From contig NZ_ABIZ01000001.1 of the NCBI RefSeq assembly GCF_000172155.1, positions 7,287,105 to 7,351,104 on the forward strand: 64,000 nt of DNA. Direction: 5' to 3'. Source of the stretch: Verrucomicrobium spinosum DSM 4136 = JCM 18804. GTDB lineage: Bacteria; Verrucomicrobiota; Verrucomicrobiia; Verrucomicrobiales; Verrucomicrobiaceae. The notes under the pieces were generated by a model, which did not search any database, was not told the origin of the DNA, and worked only from the letters and a program-made list of their open reading frames with translations. Each line of letters starts with the position of its first letter. Within the stretch, counting starts at the first letter, position 1. Positions 16,910-25,883 of this stretch are shown here, piece after piece. The position numbers and the translations under genes were made by a program.

Positions 16910-17677
16910 ATGCCCCAATTTTCCAGCAACAGTGTGCACTCTGAGCCGGCGAACCCGGCCCCACAGCCCCGCCCCTTCCAGACCGACGCAGAGTTCGACC
17001 TTCTCCTGCCAAAGCCGTTTCAGGACCTCTCCCAGCGGCACTGGACGCCCGTCGCGGTGGCCCATGAGGCCGCCCGATTCCTCGCGGACCGCCCGGGAGA
17101 CAGGGTCCTGGATGTGGGCTGCGGCCCTGGCAAGTTCTGTGCGGTGGGCGCCTCCGCCACCCAGGGCCACTTCATCGGCGTGGAGCAGAGGGGGAATCTC
17201 GTCCGTATTGCGCAGTCGTTGCTGCAACATTTCCAGATTCCCCGGGCCACCATCGTTCAAGGAAATATCGTCGATTTCGACTTCGGCCAGTTTGACGCCT
17301 TCTACCTCTTCAACCCCTTCCAGGAAAACTCGCTGCCCTCCTATGGCATCGACTCAAGCGTGACGCTCGATCCCCGGCTCTACGACCTCTACACGGCGCA
17401 CGTTTACCGGCAGTTGTCCGCTGTCCCGTTGGGCACCCGGGTGGCGACTTACTGGGGAGACCAGGAGGAGATCCCGGACTCCTATGACTGTGTTGGGTCG
17501 CAGTTCGATGACCGGCTGCGCTTCTGGATCAAACGGCGGCATCACTCCCTCATGGCACCATGCGGGGCGGCTGCGCTCAGCAATGCCGACGACCTTCGCC
17601 CCGCATCCAGCAGGAGCGGCATCTACCGGCAGGGGGCGATGGCGCACGCGCTTCTATCGTCCGGGATCCTGTCCTGA
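16910..17677 (+). CDS. class I SAM-dependent methyltransferase
   Basis: 255 residues from the ATG at 16910; an upstream TTG at 16880 would lie across the predicted sigma-54 promoter and is less likely. Motif I is DRVLDVGCGPGKFCAVGA, followed by FIGVEQRGNLVRIAQ for the ribose-binding acidic residue and a FDAFYLFNPFQEN segment at motif IV. The substrate is unknown. It overlaps the following gene (TGATG), which suggests a two-gene unit under the sigma-54 promoter. Confidence 0.8.
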   Translation: MPQFSSNSVHSEPANPAPQPRPFQTDAEFDLLLPKPFQDLSQRHWTPVAVAHEAARFLADRPGDRVLDVGCGPGKFCAVGASATQGHFIGVEQRGNLVRIAQSLLQHFQIPRATIVQGNIVDFDFGQFDAFYLFNPFQENSLPSYGIDSSVTLDPRLYDLYTAHVYRQLSAVPLGTRVATYWGDQEEIPDSYDCVGSQFDDRLRFWIKRRHHSLMAPCGAAALSNADDLRPASSRSGIYRQGAMAHALLSSGILS

Positions 17678-18072
17678 TGCATTCCACACGCCCGGCCATC
17701 ACCACCATGGAAAATCTTTACAATGACTTGAGCAGCTCCAGACGAGGCAACGAATTTAAGTGTTCATTTCTCGTGGAGCAGGAAATGATCGCGGCAGTCA
17801 AAGCCTGGCTGGACATGTGCGGAGACCCTCGCCTTTCGGAGGATTTTGTCCTCGCACTCGGGGCAGAGGAAACAAAACTGGGCCGCAGGGGGCAGGCTCA
17901 CCTGGCCCTGCACGTGACGCCACGGCTGCTGCTCCAACTGGTGCTGGCCGCCCGCCGGGACCTCGCCACTCCCTGGCAGTCAAAGGAGCAGGAGATCAAC
18001 CTCGGCCAGATCCGCGCCCGCATTGAAACCTGGGCGCTCGCCTGGATGCTGTTGAGGGACTTGCGTCGCTAA
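17677..18072 (+). CDS. hypothetical protein co-transcribed with methyltransferase
   Basis: 131 residues from the ATG at 17677, which overlaps the methyltransferase stop (TGATG); an internal ATG at 17707 is an alternative. The sequence is soluble and mainly helical, with FLVEQEMIAAVKAWLDMC and a C-terminal helix WALAWMLLRDLRR. No family is recognised. Its TAA stop (18070-18072) coincides exactly with the left target-site duplication of an inverted-repeat element, so the original C-terminus may have been changed by that insertion. Confidence 0.65.
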   Translation: MHSTRPAITTMENLYNDLSSSRRGNEFKCSFLVEQEMIAAVKAWLDMCGDPRLSEDFVLALGAEETKLGRRGQAHLALHVTPRLLLQLVLAARRDLATPWQSKEQEINLGQIRARIETWALAWMLLRDLRR

Positions 18073-18259
18073 GAACCTGTTTGGATAAAAAACACTGGGG
18101 GTGTTGCGAGGCGTTGGGAGTCTGGACAAGGCGCGAAGAGGGCGCGAATCGAGAGATTCACAATGGATGAGCAACGCAGTCCAGGCTCGGCCAAGCTGCT
18201 CTTACTCATTCCCTTGATTGAACCTGCCACACCCGGAATTTTTTTATCCAAACAGGTTC
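18073..18259. mobile_element. miniature inverted-repeat element (MITE), copy A
   Basis: 187 bp bounded by inverted repeats of about 20 bp that begin GAACCTGTTTGGAT and continue with an A-run. It is flanked by a 3-bp direct repeat TAA (18070-18072 and 18260-18262). It has no coding capacity. A 3-bp TNA duplication and GA-starting termini recall IS5-family elements of the IS1031 group, which would supply the transposase. The right 45 bp resemble the right end of copy B (30740-30863). The termini could pair into a long hairpin in RNA and act as a terminator. Confidence 0.8.
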
Positions 18260-18330
18260 TAAGTGCCCGCCCCACGTCAGACCTCTTTGCCAGCTTCCCC
18301 CACTGCGTCTCTCCCCAACAGCGCAGCGCA

Positions 18331-18834
18331 TCAGCGTTGCGGATGCAGCTCCGCCAGGGAGGGCCGGAGCGCACCGGTCACCCCTTCGGGCCATGGCGCC
18401 CCCTGTTGAATCCATCGCCACAGGATTTTCTCTTCGGACGGGGTCAGCCTCGCACCCACCAGCGGCATCGCCACCACCCCCTGATGCGCAGCCGTCACCT
18501 GAAGCAGGCGGCTGGAACCCGGCCTGCCTGGTACAATACGGGGACCGTAGGCACCAGGCTGCATCGCCATATCCCGGGACTCCAGCCGATAAGCTCCCGC
18601 TGCCGCTTGGTCAGAATGGCAGCTCAGGCACTTGCTCTCCAGAATGGGCTTCACCTGATGTTCAAAACTAACCGCTCCCCTCGTGCGGCGGAGGACCTCT
18701 GGCACCAGAACAGACAACCCCTCCGGCGCGGTCTCCCCGCCACGCTCACTCTCCACACCCGGACCTGCGCATGCGCTCATGAGCAGACCCGAAAAAACAC
18801 AAACCATCGCTTGGTGAAGAGAGGGGTATTTCAT
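18331..18834 (-). CDS. planctomycete-type cytochrome c lipoprotein (PSCyt1-like)
   Basis: 167 residues with a lipoprotein signal (LLMSACAGP, lipobox Cys near 22). One c-type heme site CLSCH sits around residue 72 after VSFEHQVKPILESK. The C-terminal MPLVGARLTPSEEKILWRWIQQGAPWP pattern is typical of the PSCyt1 domain common in Planctomycetes and Verrucomicrobia. The Met near MPLVG is a likely axial ligand. It should sit in the periplasm anchored by lipid. Its ATG overlaps the stop of a 63-residue ORF by 4 nt. A paralogue lies at 22516-22977. Confidence 0.85.
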   Translation of the reverse strand: MKYPSLHQAMVCVFSGLLMSACAGPGVESERGGETAPEGLSVLVPEVLRRTRGAVSFEHQVKPILESKCLSCHSDQAAAGAYRLESRDMAMQPGAYGPRIVPGRPGSSRLLQVTAAHQGVVAMPLVGARLTPSEEKILWRWIQQGAPWPEGVTGALRPSLAELHPQR

Positions 18835-19022
18835 ACGGCTTCCTTGATCTCATCATACGCCCTACAGGCAGCCTCTACCAAGCCTTCCTTGCTAAACACA
18901 AGTCCCATAACGCTGCAACCACGGGCATCCAACCACAAGCAGCCCACAATATGACTTTCTTTCAACAAGATACGACGGGCAAATTCGCGATCCGCAGAGT
19001 CTAATATGGATGACGCGTACAT
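18831..19022 (-). CDS. small hypothetical protein upstream of cytochrome gene
   Basis: 63 residues, no recognised domain and no signal peptide. The content is mixed: ADREFARRILLKESHIVG, then a short hydrophobic beta-like stretch around CSVMGLVFS, then an acidic helix. The main support is the 4-nt ATGA overlap with the following cytochrome gene, which is typical of co-translation. The other cytochrome gene at 22516 is also preceded by a small protein gene, though the two small proteins are not clearly alike. Confidence 0.5.
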   Translation of the reverse strand: MYASSILDSADREFARRILLKESHIVGCLWLDARGCSVMGLVFSKEGLVEAACRAYDEIKEAV

Positions 19023-19102
19023 TCACACACGCCCCTGCTTGGGTCGAATAAAGCGGACGACCCTTGCGGGTTTTACCCAATTCCGCAATCGAGGTCAGTA
19101 CC

Positions 19103-19576
19103 ATGAATACACTCACTCGTTGGACCCCGTTCCGAACCGGCACCTGGGACCCGCTCAAAGAGATCAGTGAAATGGAGAACCGCCTGTCCCGGCTTTTCCC
19201 CACAGCCGCCAGCAATGGCGGTGCCAAAGAGGCCCTTACGGTCGCAGAATGGGCCCCTCCCGTGGACATCACCGAGGACGACAAGGAGTACGTCATCAAA
19301 GCCGAGCTGCCGGAAATCAAAAAGGAGGATGTCAAGGTGACCGTGACCAACGGCGAACTCACCCTCGCCGGCCAGCGCAAGTTCGAGAAGGAAGAAGAGG
19401 GCAAGAAGTACCACCGTGTAGAACGATCCTACGGGAGCTTCCTGCGAAGCTTCACCCTGCCGGATGCCGTCGATGCCACGAAGGTCGAGGCTCAGTTCAA
19501 AGACGGCATTCTGACCGTCCACCTGCCCAAGGATGAACGGGCCAAACCCAAAAGCGTGGAGGTCAAGCTGAACTAA
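19103..19576 (+). CDS. Hsp20 / alpha-crystallin small heat shock protein
   Basis: 157 residues from the ATG at 19103, which has GAGG about 8 nt upstream; the frame is open to 19064. It is an ATP-independent holdase chaperone. The alpha-crystallin domain covers about residues 50-145. It includes WAPPVDITEDDKEYVIKAELP at the start and a GILTVHLPKDE strand near the end. The C-terminal tail lacks an obvious IxI motif, reading PKSVEVKLN instead. It lies among metal ATPases and other stress-type genes. Confidence 0.93.
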   Translation: MNTLTRWTPFRTGTWDPLKEISEMENRLSRLFPTAASNGGAKEALTVAEWAPPVDITEDDKEYVIKAELPEIKKEDVKVTVTNGELTLAGQRKFEKEEEGKKYHRVERSYGSFLRSFTLPDAVDATKVEAQFKDGILTVHLPKDERAKPKSVEVKLN

Positions 19577-19604
19577 CCATGAGGTCGGCAGGCTCCGGTA
19601 CCTC

Positions 19605-19633
19605 CGGCGGTTGTGCTGGGATCACAACCGCCG
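19605..19633 (+). terminator. hairpin downstream of Hsp20 gene
   Basis: A perfect 11-bp stem: CGGCGGTTGTG at 19605-19615 pairs with CACAACCGCCG at 19623-19633, with a 7-nt loop. It begins 28 nt after the Hsp20 stop. No T-run follows, so it may be an mRNA-stabilising structure rather than an intrinsic terminator. Confidence 0.5.
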
Positions 19634-19881
19634 CGCATTGGTCATCGGCCGCTGAAGGTGGGCTCGCGGTCCGTGGTTGCTCATGAACTCACTGTTGTCC
19701 GTCATGCGCTTCGTATTCTAATGCGTCCCATTGAGAAGATAAGAAGATCTCCGCCACTGGCAGACACCTTCCGCCAGCTTCCTGCTGGATGTCAGCCTGA
19801 GGGCGAACTCACAGCCCTTCAGCACCCCTGAGACTTCCCGGCGTGGAGCACGAGCCCCGCCCCGATCAGGGCCTTGGATGC
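19634..19881. other. non-coding gap, nothing recognised
   Basis: No gene or RNA is recognised between the Hsp20 gene with its hairpin and the converging metal ATPase gene. A 72-residue frame is open at 19613-19831, but it spans the hairpin and shows no protein-like features. Confidence 0.5.
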
Positions 19882-21816
19882 TCATGAGATGTCAGACATC
19901 ACCTTGGGCGGGAAGGCAGCCCGCAGGGCATTGAGGACGGCAAGAACGTCAATAACCTCCTGGGAGATGGCTCCTGCGACTGGATCCAGATACCCCGCAG
20001 CTGCCAACACCATGCCCACCAAACTCAAGGCCATGCCACCCACAGCGCTCTGGAGGGCGATCAGGCGCATGCGACGGCTGATATGGATGAACTCGTCCAC
20101 CTTGGTAAGGGAATTGTCCATCACCACCACACTGGCAGCTTCCGCTGTCACGTCACTGTTCCGGCCAATCGCGATCCCGACGGTGGCTGCCATCATAGCC
20201 GGCGCGTCGTTGATGCCATCACCCACATAGAGGGATTTGATTTGCGCCGTTTCACGACGCACAATCGCGAGCTTCTGTTCGGGACTTTGCTCCGCATACA
20301 CCTCAGTGATGCCAACTTGTTCAGCCAGGTAGCGAACCTCCGACTCGCGATCACCTGAGATGATCATGGTCCGTTTGAACTGGTGCTTCGTGCCGAGATG
20401 ATGAATGAACGACTGACCCTCAGCCCGGGGAGCGTCCCGCAATCTGAATGTAGCAGCATATCTGTCGTCAACGACAATGATGCACTCCAGCCCCCCGGCG
20501 ACAGGAGGGACGAGATCCCTGCCCGCGACTTCTCTTTCAGCGAGCTTTTGCCGGCCGGTGATCTGCACCGAATGACCAGCTACGATACCGCGGAGCCCCT
20601 GGCCGGGTGCCTCACTGACTTGTGAGGTTTCCAGCGGAGGCAGCCCCTCCGCCTTGGCCTGGGCAACGATGGCCAATCCGAGAGGATGCCTCGAATAAAG
20701 TTCCAGACTGGCAGCGAGAGCAAGGACGTCCCTCTGCACAAACCCCGGAGCCACGATTTGGTCAGTCAATTTTGGCTCCCCGTAGGTCAGCGTCCCCGTT
20801 TTGTCGAAGATCCCGATGCGACAGCTCGAAATTTGCTCAAGAGCGAGCGGGTTCTTGACGATGATGGCGCGCCGGGCACACAGAGATATCGAGCCGATGA
20901 TCGCAATGGGGATGCCAATGAGAAGCGGGCAGGGCGTGGCAATCACCAGAACGGAGAGAAAGCGCAGAGCTTCCCCACTCAAAGCCCAGGCGAAGAGTGC
21001 CAGGACGATTGCCACGGGGGTGTACACCGCGCCCAATTTATCGCCCAGACGCCGCAGGTGCGGCCGGGTCTGTTCAGACTCTCGCATGACTTCCATGATC
21101 TTTGCGTAACGCGAGTCTGCAGCGAGTTGCGTGGTGCGAATGGTCAGGGAAGAGTCGTTGTTGATCGCCCCGGAGATCACCGGTGAACCGGTGGTCTTGG
21201 TGATCTCAAAGGGCTCACCCGTAAGATAGGACTCGTCCATAGAGCCGTGTCCCTCAATGACCACACCGTCCACCGGACAGATGTCATGGGGATAGATCAC
21301 CAAGGTGTCCCCCACCGCCACTTCATGCAATGGCACATCTACGATGCCTGCCGCAGTCTTGCGATGCGCTCCGGACGGGATGCGTTTAGCCAGGGCCGCC
21401 AGTACCGATGAGGCGCTACGCAGGGCGTAGCTCTCGAGAGCTTCCCCTCCCGAAAGCATCAACACGATGATGGAACCCGCCAGATACTCCCCCATGACAA
21501 AGGAAGTGACAATGGACACTCCTCCGAGCAGGTCGGAACCAAACTCCCGCCTCCACATTTTTTTCAAAAGCCCCCACACGAGCGGGAGGCCACACACCAC
21601 AATCGTCGCCAAAAGCGGATAGTTGCAAGTTGCGACGTCAGCCCGGACCACAAAACGCAGCACAAGATGGGTGAAGATCGCGATCAGGGAGGTCGCCGCG
21701 ACAATCAATCCTTTTTGCCGCTTCACCCATGAAATGAGCCCGCGGTCTGGCAGGGCGTGCCCCGGGTGATTTGACCTGCCGGTGGATTCCACGCTGGGAT
21801 CGGTCGCCTGAATCAT
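19882..21816 (-). CDS. P1B-type heavy-metal P-type ATPase with TPCP motif
   Basis: 644 residues. Catalytic motifs are complete: actuator TGEP near 199, phosphorylated Asp 338 in FDKTGTLT, HPLGLAIVAQA (the HP motif of P1B pumps) and GDGINDAPAMMAATVG. The metal-binding transmembrane motif is IATPCPLLIG (TPCP, residues 294-297) instead of CPC or SPC. TPCP is reported for the P1B-5/Nia-type group linked to Ni or Fe. There is no N-terminal HMA domain and no C-terminal hemerythrin-like domain, which some members of that group have. It pumps metal ions out at the inner membrane; specificity is uncertain. Confidence 0.9.
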   Translation of the reverse strand: MIQATDPSVESTGRSNHPGHALPDRGLISWVKRQKGLIVAATSLIAIFTHLVLRFVVRADVATCNYPLLATIVVCGLPLVWGLLKKMWRREFGSDLLGGVSIVTSFVMGEYLAGSIIVLMLSGGEALESYALRSASSVLAALAKRIPSGAHRKTAAGIVDVPLHEVAVGDTLVIYPHDICPVDGVVIEGHGSMDESYLTGEPFEITKTTGSPVISGAINNDSSLTIRTTQLAADSRYAKIMEVMRESEQTRPHLRRLGDKLGAVYTPVAIVLALFAWALSGEALRFLSVLVIATPCPLLIGIPIAIIGSISLCARRAIIVKNPLALEQISSCRIGIFDKTGTLTYGEPKLTDQIVAPGFVQRDVLALAASLELYSRHPLGLAIVAQAKAEGLPPLETSQVSEAPGQGLRGIVAGHSVQITGRQKLAEREVAGRDLVPPVAGGLECIIVVDDRYAATFRLRDAPRAEGQSFIHHLGTKHQFKRTMIISGDRESEVRYLAEQVGITEVYAEQSPEQKLAIVRRETAQIKSLYVGDGINDAPAMMAATVGIAIGRNSDVTAEAASVVVMDNSLTKVDEFIHISRRMRLIALQSAVGGMALSLVGMVLAAAGYLDPVAGAISQEVIDVLAVLNALRAAFPPKVMSDIS

Positions 21817-22208
21817 GATTGCTTGGGATGAGGGGTGAACAGCTGGGTGTTCAACGTTGTGGAGTGGCTATCCCAGCAAGATCTTGCTATCCTGAACTGC
21901 AATCGCTTGTCGCATGGGTGCCGGGTGTCCGATCCTTTCCACGGCCCGGCCAGCTTCCCACCATGGTTGGCAAGCGCACCAAACCGTTGCCGATCTGCCC
22001 GCTGGTGCTCTTCAGCCATTGGGGTTTATCATCCACATTTTGTGAATCAAGCAGATTAATGCGACAGGCGAGCGTTCTTGGCACCACTTGAGACGCGAAC
22101 TGCTCACGGGACAAGATTCGGTGCATGGATGCCAATACATGGATGGCAAAACCTGAATAAATCAACTACGATGGCAGGTGGATCTCCAAACAAAACCCAC
22201 CAACCGCC
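21817..22208. other. intergenic region, no gene recognised
   Basis: 392 nt between the divergent metal ATPase and a small conserved gene. Several short frames are open on both strands but overlap each other and resemble no protein. It should contain promoters for both flanking genes; none could be picked with confidence. The AT content rises near 22150-22170 before the downstream gene. Confidence 0.5.
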
Positions 22209-22493
22209 ATGATCAAGAAATTTGAAATCGACTACACCGTCTTCCCGCAGCATAACCAGCATGTGGACACGCACCGGACCGACGATCCGGTGGAAGCAGA
22301 GGAATACCTCATGCACCTGCTCGTCAGCGGAGCCCGGATCCTTGCCATCAAGCATGAGGGAGTAAATCTGGACACCGTCCAGTCTGACCGGCTCCTGCTC
22401 GTTGCTGTGCAGCGTCTTGCCACGCGTCTGCTGGCCAATTCGCTGCACATCGATTCCGTGACCGTGAACCACCGCTTCGGCCTCCCTGCATGA
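22209..22493 (+). CDS. hypothetical protein upstream of cytochrome gene
   Basis: 94 residues, soluble, without signal peptide. The sequence begins MIKKFEIDYTVFPQHNQHVD and has a C-terminal amphipathic helix region (DRLLLVAVQRLATRLLANSL). It lies 22 nt upstream of the second PSCyt1-type cytochrome gene and is likely co-transcribed with it. No family is recognised. It is an ordinary ATG start with no clear Shine-Dalgarno. Confidence 0.65.
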   Translation: MIKKFEIDYTVFPQHNQHVDTHRTDDPVEAEEYLMHLLVSGARILAIKHEGVNLDTVQSDRLLLVAVQRLATRLLANSLHIDSVTVNHRFGLPA

Positions 22494-22515
22494 GGCGGCT
22501 CACTGAAATAACTTC

Positions 22516-22977
22516 ATGAACCTGCCCTCCCGCCTCTGCGGCATTGCTTCCGGTGCCGCGTCGCTTGCCCTGCTGGCGGCCGGCGGGTGTGCCACGGTGC
22601 CCTCTCACAGCAAGGAATCGGAGGCGGCATTCGCCACCCGGTTGAAGCCCGTCCTGGAGTACTACTGCACGGAGTGCCACAATCCCCGCCTCGCCCCGGT
22701 TTTCGGGGGGCTGGACCTTACCACCGGTCGTGCTGCCATGACCACCGGCAGTCATGCGCCTGTCATCCTGCCCGGCCACCCGGATCAGAGCCTGCTGGTC
22801 ACCGTGCTGCGTCTCGGTCATGAGGAGGCCTTCGGCATGCCGCCCGCGCCGGACAAAATCAGCGACGACGAGCTCAACGGTGTCCGGGCCTGGATCCAGC
22901 AAGGAGCACACTGGCCCACCGGGGAAAAGGGCCGGCTCAAAGTGCCTGTTGACGGAACCGCTGCGGAGAGCCATTGA
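22516..22977 (+). CDS. planctomycete-type cytochrome c lipoprotein (PSCyt1-like)
   Basis: 153 residues. The N-terminal signal ends in LLAAGGCATVPS (lipobox Cys about 25). One heme site CTECH is at about residue 52, after LKPVLEYY. The C-terminal GMPPAPDKISDDELNGVRAWIQQGAHWP pattern matches the PSCyt1 family and the paralogue at 18331-18834. It is an electron-carrier-like periplasmic lipoprotein; the redox partner is unknown. It ends 3 nt before the next gene, so it is probably co-transcribed with the acyl-CoA synthetase fusion. Confidence 0.85.
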   Translation: MNLPSRLCGIASGAASLALLAAGGCATVPSHSKESEAAFATRLKPVLEYYCTECHNPRLAPVFGGLDLTTGRAAMTTGSHAPVILPGHPDQSLLVTVLRLGHEEAFGMPPAPDKISDDELNGVRAWIQQGAHWPTGEKGRLKVPVDGTAAESH

Positions 22978-22980
22978 TCG

Positions 22981-25752
22981 ATGTCCGTCATCGCAAGGTC
23001 TATGAGCTCCCCTCCTTCGACCTCTGCTGCGGATCAGGCGCACGACATTCTCCGCCGCCCGCAGAGGCACGCCTTGGCCCCGCTCTTCACGCCGCGCAGC
23101 ATTGCCGTTATCGGGGCATCAGACAAGCCCGGTTCCGTGGGTGCGGCCCTGCTGCAAAATCTCACGACATGGGGGAAGCCCGTGTACCCGGTCCATCCGG
23201 TCCACACCTCACTCCAGGGGCAGCAGGCCTGGCGGGAGGTGGCGGCCATCCCCCACTCCGTGGACCTGGCGGTGGTCGCCACTCCGGCAGAGACGGTGCC
23301 AGGCATCATCCGGCAATGCGCGAACTGCGGCATCCCGGCGGCGGTGATCCTTTCAGCAGGGTTCAAGGAAACAGGATCGAAAGGCGCCCGCCTGGAGCAG
23401 GAGGTGATGGCGGAGGCGCGCCGCGGCAGGATGCGGATCCTCGGGCCCAACTGCCTCGGTCTCATGATGCCCCACGCCGGGCTTAACGCCAGCTTCAGCG
23501 CGACCTCCGCCCGGCCTGGCAGCGTCGCCTTTCTCAGCCAGAGCGGCGCGCTCTGCACTGCGGTGCTGGACTGGAGCCTCAGGGAAAAGGTGGGGTTCAG
23601 TGGCTTCGTCTCCCTCGGCTCCCTGCTCGACGTGGGCTGGGGGGATGTGATTTCGTACTTCGGCGACGAGCCCCACACCCGGAGCATCGTGTGTTACATG
23701 GAGTCCGCAGGAGATGCGCGACGTTTCCTCTCAGCAGCACGGGAAGTGGCCCTGACCAAGACGATCATCGTATTGAAGGTGGGTCGGACGGAGGCGGCAG
23801 CACGGGCAGCGGCCTCGCACACCGGAGCGCTGACCGGCCGTGATGCCGTGCTGGATGCCGCATTTCACCGGGCTGGCGTCCTGCGGGTGAACACGCTGGA
23901 GGAGATGTTCAACATGGCGGAGGTGCTGGCAAAGCAGCCGCCTCCACGCGGCCCGCATCTGGCCATCGTGACGAATGCCGGAGGCCCTGGGGCCCTGGCG
24001 GCAGACAGGCTCGTGGCCAGCGGCGGCAAGATGGCAGAGCTCTCCTCAGAATGCCTCTCGAAGCTCAGCGCAGTGCTGCCACCGCACTGGAGCCATGGCA
24101 ATCCCCTCGATATACTGGGTGATGCCGATGTGGGCCGCTACGCCGCTGCGGTGGAAGCCGCCTGCCAGGAACCAGGGGTGGACGGCGTGTGCGTCATCCT
24201 CACGCCGCAGTCCATGACCGCTCCCGGTGCCATCGCGGAACGGGTGATCCAGGCCACCCAGTCTTCGGGCAAGCCGGTCCTCGCCAGCTGGATGGGAGGG
24301 GCGGCTGTAGAGCAGGGACGAGAGATCCTCAACACCGCAGGAATTCCCACCTATGACTTCCCCGACATGGCGGCACGGGCCTTCGCTCTCATGTGGCGCT
24401 ACGGAGAGAACTTACGCTCCCTGTATGAAACACCCGTGCGAATGCGTCACACTGGCATCGCCGCAGATGGCAATGCAGCGGCCTGCGCCACGGCGCTCAT
24501 CCGCGAGGTGCAGCAAGACAGCCGTAGCCTGCTGACAGAGACGGAGTCCAAGGAAATACTGGCTGCCTACGGCATTCCCGTCGTGGAGACCCGCGTGGCC
24601 ACCACTGTGAACCATGCGGTGCACCTCGCCGACGCGATCGGCTACCCCGTGGCCATCAAGCTTCACTCAAAGACCGTGACCCACAAGTCCGGCATGGGAG
24701 GCGTCCGTCTGGACATCTGCCACGCTGAGGGGGTGAGGCTCGCCTGGCTGGAGATCGAACAGGCGGTTCAAAAAGCGGCCGGCCCAGGCCACTTCCAGGG
24801 CGTGAGCATCCAGCCGATGGTGCGCCGGTCCGGCTGCGAGCTCATTCTCGGCAGCAGCGTGGATCCGCAGTTCGGCCCTGTGCTGCTCTTTGGCGCTGGC
24901 GGCATTTTTGTGGAGGAGCTCCAGGATCAGGCTCTGGGCCTGCCCCCGCTCACTGCCACCCTCGCCCGCCGCCTCATGGAGCAGACCCGCGTTTACCACG
25001 CACTTCAGGGAGGCAGGGGGCACCCTCCCGTGGACCTGGCTCTCCTCGAGCAGATCCTGGTCCGCTTCAGCCAGTTGATCGTCAGCCACCCGCGGATCGC
25101 GGAAATAGACGTCAACCCGCTCGTGGCCTCCCCGGAGGGCATGCTCGCCCTGGATGCCCGGATCGTGCTCCATCCCCGTGAGGTACCCGATGACAAGCTC
25201 CCGGCCCCCGCCATCCGTCCCTATCCGGCCCGGTACATTCAGACCTTCCCGTTGCAGGATGGCACCACGGCGACCATCCGCCCCATCACCCCGGAGGACG
25301 AGCCCGCCATGGCCAGGTTTCATCGAACCCTCTCAGAGCGCACCGTGTACCAGCGCTACCTCATGCAGATGCGACTGGACCAACGCGTCGCCCATGAGCG
25401 GCTCAGCCGTCTCTGCTTCATCGACTATGACTGCGAAATGGCCCTGGTCGTGGAACGCCGCCCCCCGGGGGAGGACCAGGCGGAAATCCTGGGAGTGGGG
25501 CGGCTCAGCAAGCTGCATGGCCTCAACGAGGGCGAGTTCGCCCTCCTCATCAGCGATCCCTGGCAGGGCCATGGACTCGGCACCCGCCTGCTCAACCTGC
25601 TCGTGCGGGTTGGGCGAGATGAGGGACTGGCCCGCATCACCGCCACCATGCTCCCGCAGAACTCGGGCATGCAGCAACTGGCACGGCGCGCCGGGTTCAC
25701 GGTGCACTGCAACATCGATACCGCCGAGTGCAGCGCGGAATTGATCCTATGA
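22981..25752 (+). CDS. ADP-forming acyl-CoA synthetase alpha/beta-GNAT acetyltransferase fusion
   Basis: 923 residues; ATG at 22981, with an internal ATG at 23002 also possible. Domains in order are a CoA-binding Rossmann domain (about 25-150, [15 protein letters not shown]) and succinyl-CoA-synthetase-like ligase domains (about 160-460) including [10 protein letters not shown]. An ATP-grasp domain follows (about 490-725, [19 protein letters not shown]). Last is a GNAT domain (about 760-923) with the acetyl-CoA loop [13 protein letters not shown]. This is the architecture of Pat/PatZ protein lysine acetyltransferases, where the synthetase part senses acyl-CoA, and of bifunctional acetate-CoA ligase relatives. 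Whether the ligase is active is not certain. It may adjust acetyl-CoA metabolism under stress. Confidence 0.9.
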   Translation: MSVIARSMSSPPSTSAADQAHDILRRPQRHALAPLFTPRSIAVIGASDKPGSVGAALLQNLTTWGKPVYPVHPVHTSLQGQQAWREVAAIPHSVDLAVVATPAETVPGIIRQCANCGIPAAVILSAGFKETGSKGARLEQEVMAEARRGRMRILGPNCLGLMMPHAGLNASFSATSARPGSVAFLSQSGALCTAVLDWSLREKVGFSGFVSLGSLLDVGWGDVISYFGDEPHTRSIVCYMESAGDARRFLSAAREVALTKTIIVLKVGRTEAAARAAASHTGALTGRDAVLDAAFHRAGVLRVNTLEEMFNMAEVLAKQPPPRGPHLAIVTNAGGPGALAADRLVASGGKMAELSSECLSKLSAVLPPHWSHGNPLDILGDADVGRYAAAVEAACQEPGVDGVCVILTPQSMTAPGAIAERVIQATQSSGKPVLASWMGGAAVEQGREILNTAGIPTYDFPDMAARAFALMWRYGENLRSLYETPVRMRHTGIAADGNAAACATALIREVQQDSRSLLTETESKEILAAYGIPVVETRVATTVNHAVHLADAIGYPVAIKLHSKTVTHKSGMGGVRLDICHAEGVRLAWLEIEQAVQKAAGPGHFQGVSIQPMVRRSGCELILGSSVDPQFGPVLLFGAGGIFVEELQDQALGLPPLTATLARRLMEQTRVYHALQGGRGHPPVDLALLEQILVRFSQLIVSHPRIAEIDVNPLVASPEGMLALDARIVLHPREVPDDKLPAPAIRPYPARYIQTFPLQDGTTATIRPITPEDEPAMARFHRTLSERTVYQRYLMQMRLDQRVAHERLSRLCFIDYDCEMALVVERRPPGEDQAEILGVGRLSKLHGLNEGEFALLISDPWQGHGLGTRLLNLLVRVGRDEGLARITATMLPQNSGMQQLARRAGFTVHCNIDTAECSAELIL

Positions 25753-25883
25753 GCTCCCGCTGCAGGGCTCACGCTGGGGATTGAAAGACGCGAAATGGGG
25801 TCTCCGGGCCGGGCCCCTCGGTCGTGATGACTTCTGAGAGCTCAATCTACCCTGGGGGTGGCTCCTGCGTGGGCAGGCACGTA

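Noticed and set aside
21887-22165. 92-residue frame on - strand in the gap after the metal ATPase
   Set aside because: No protein-like pattern and overlaps other equally open frames.
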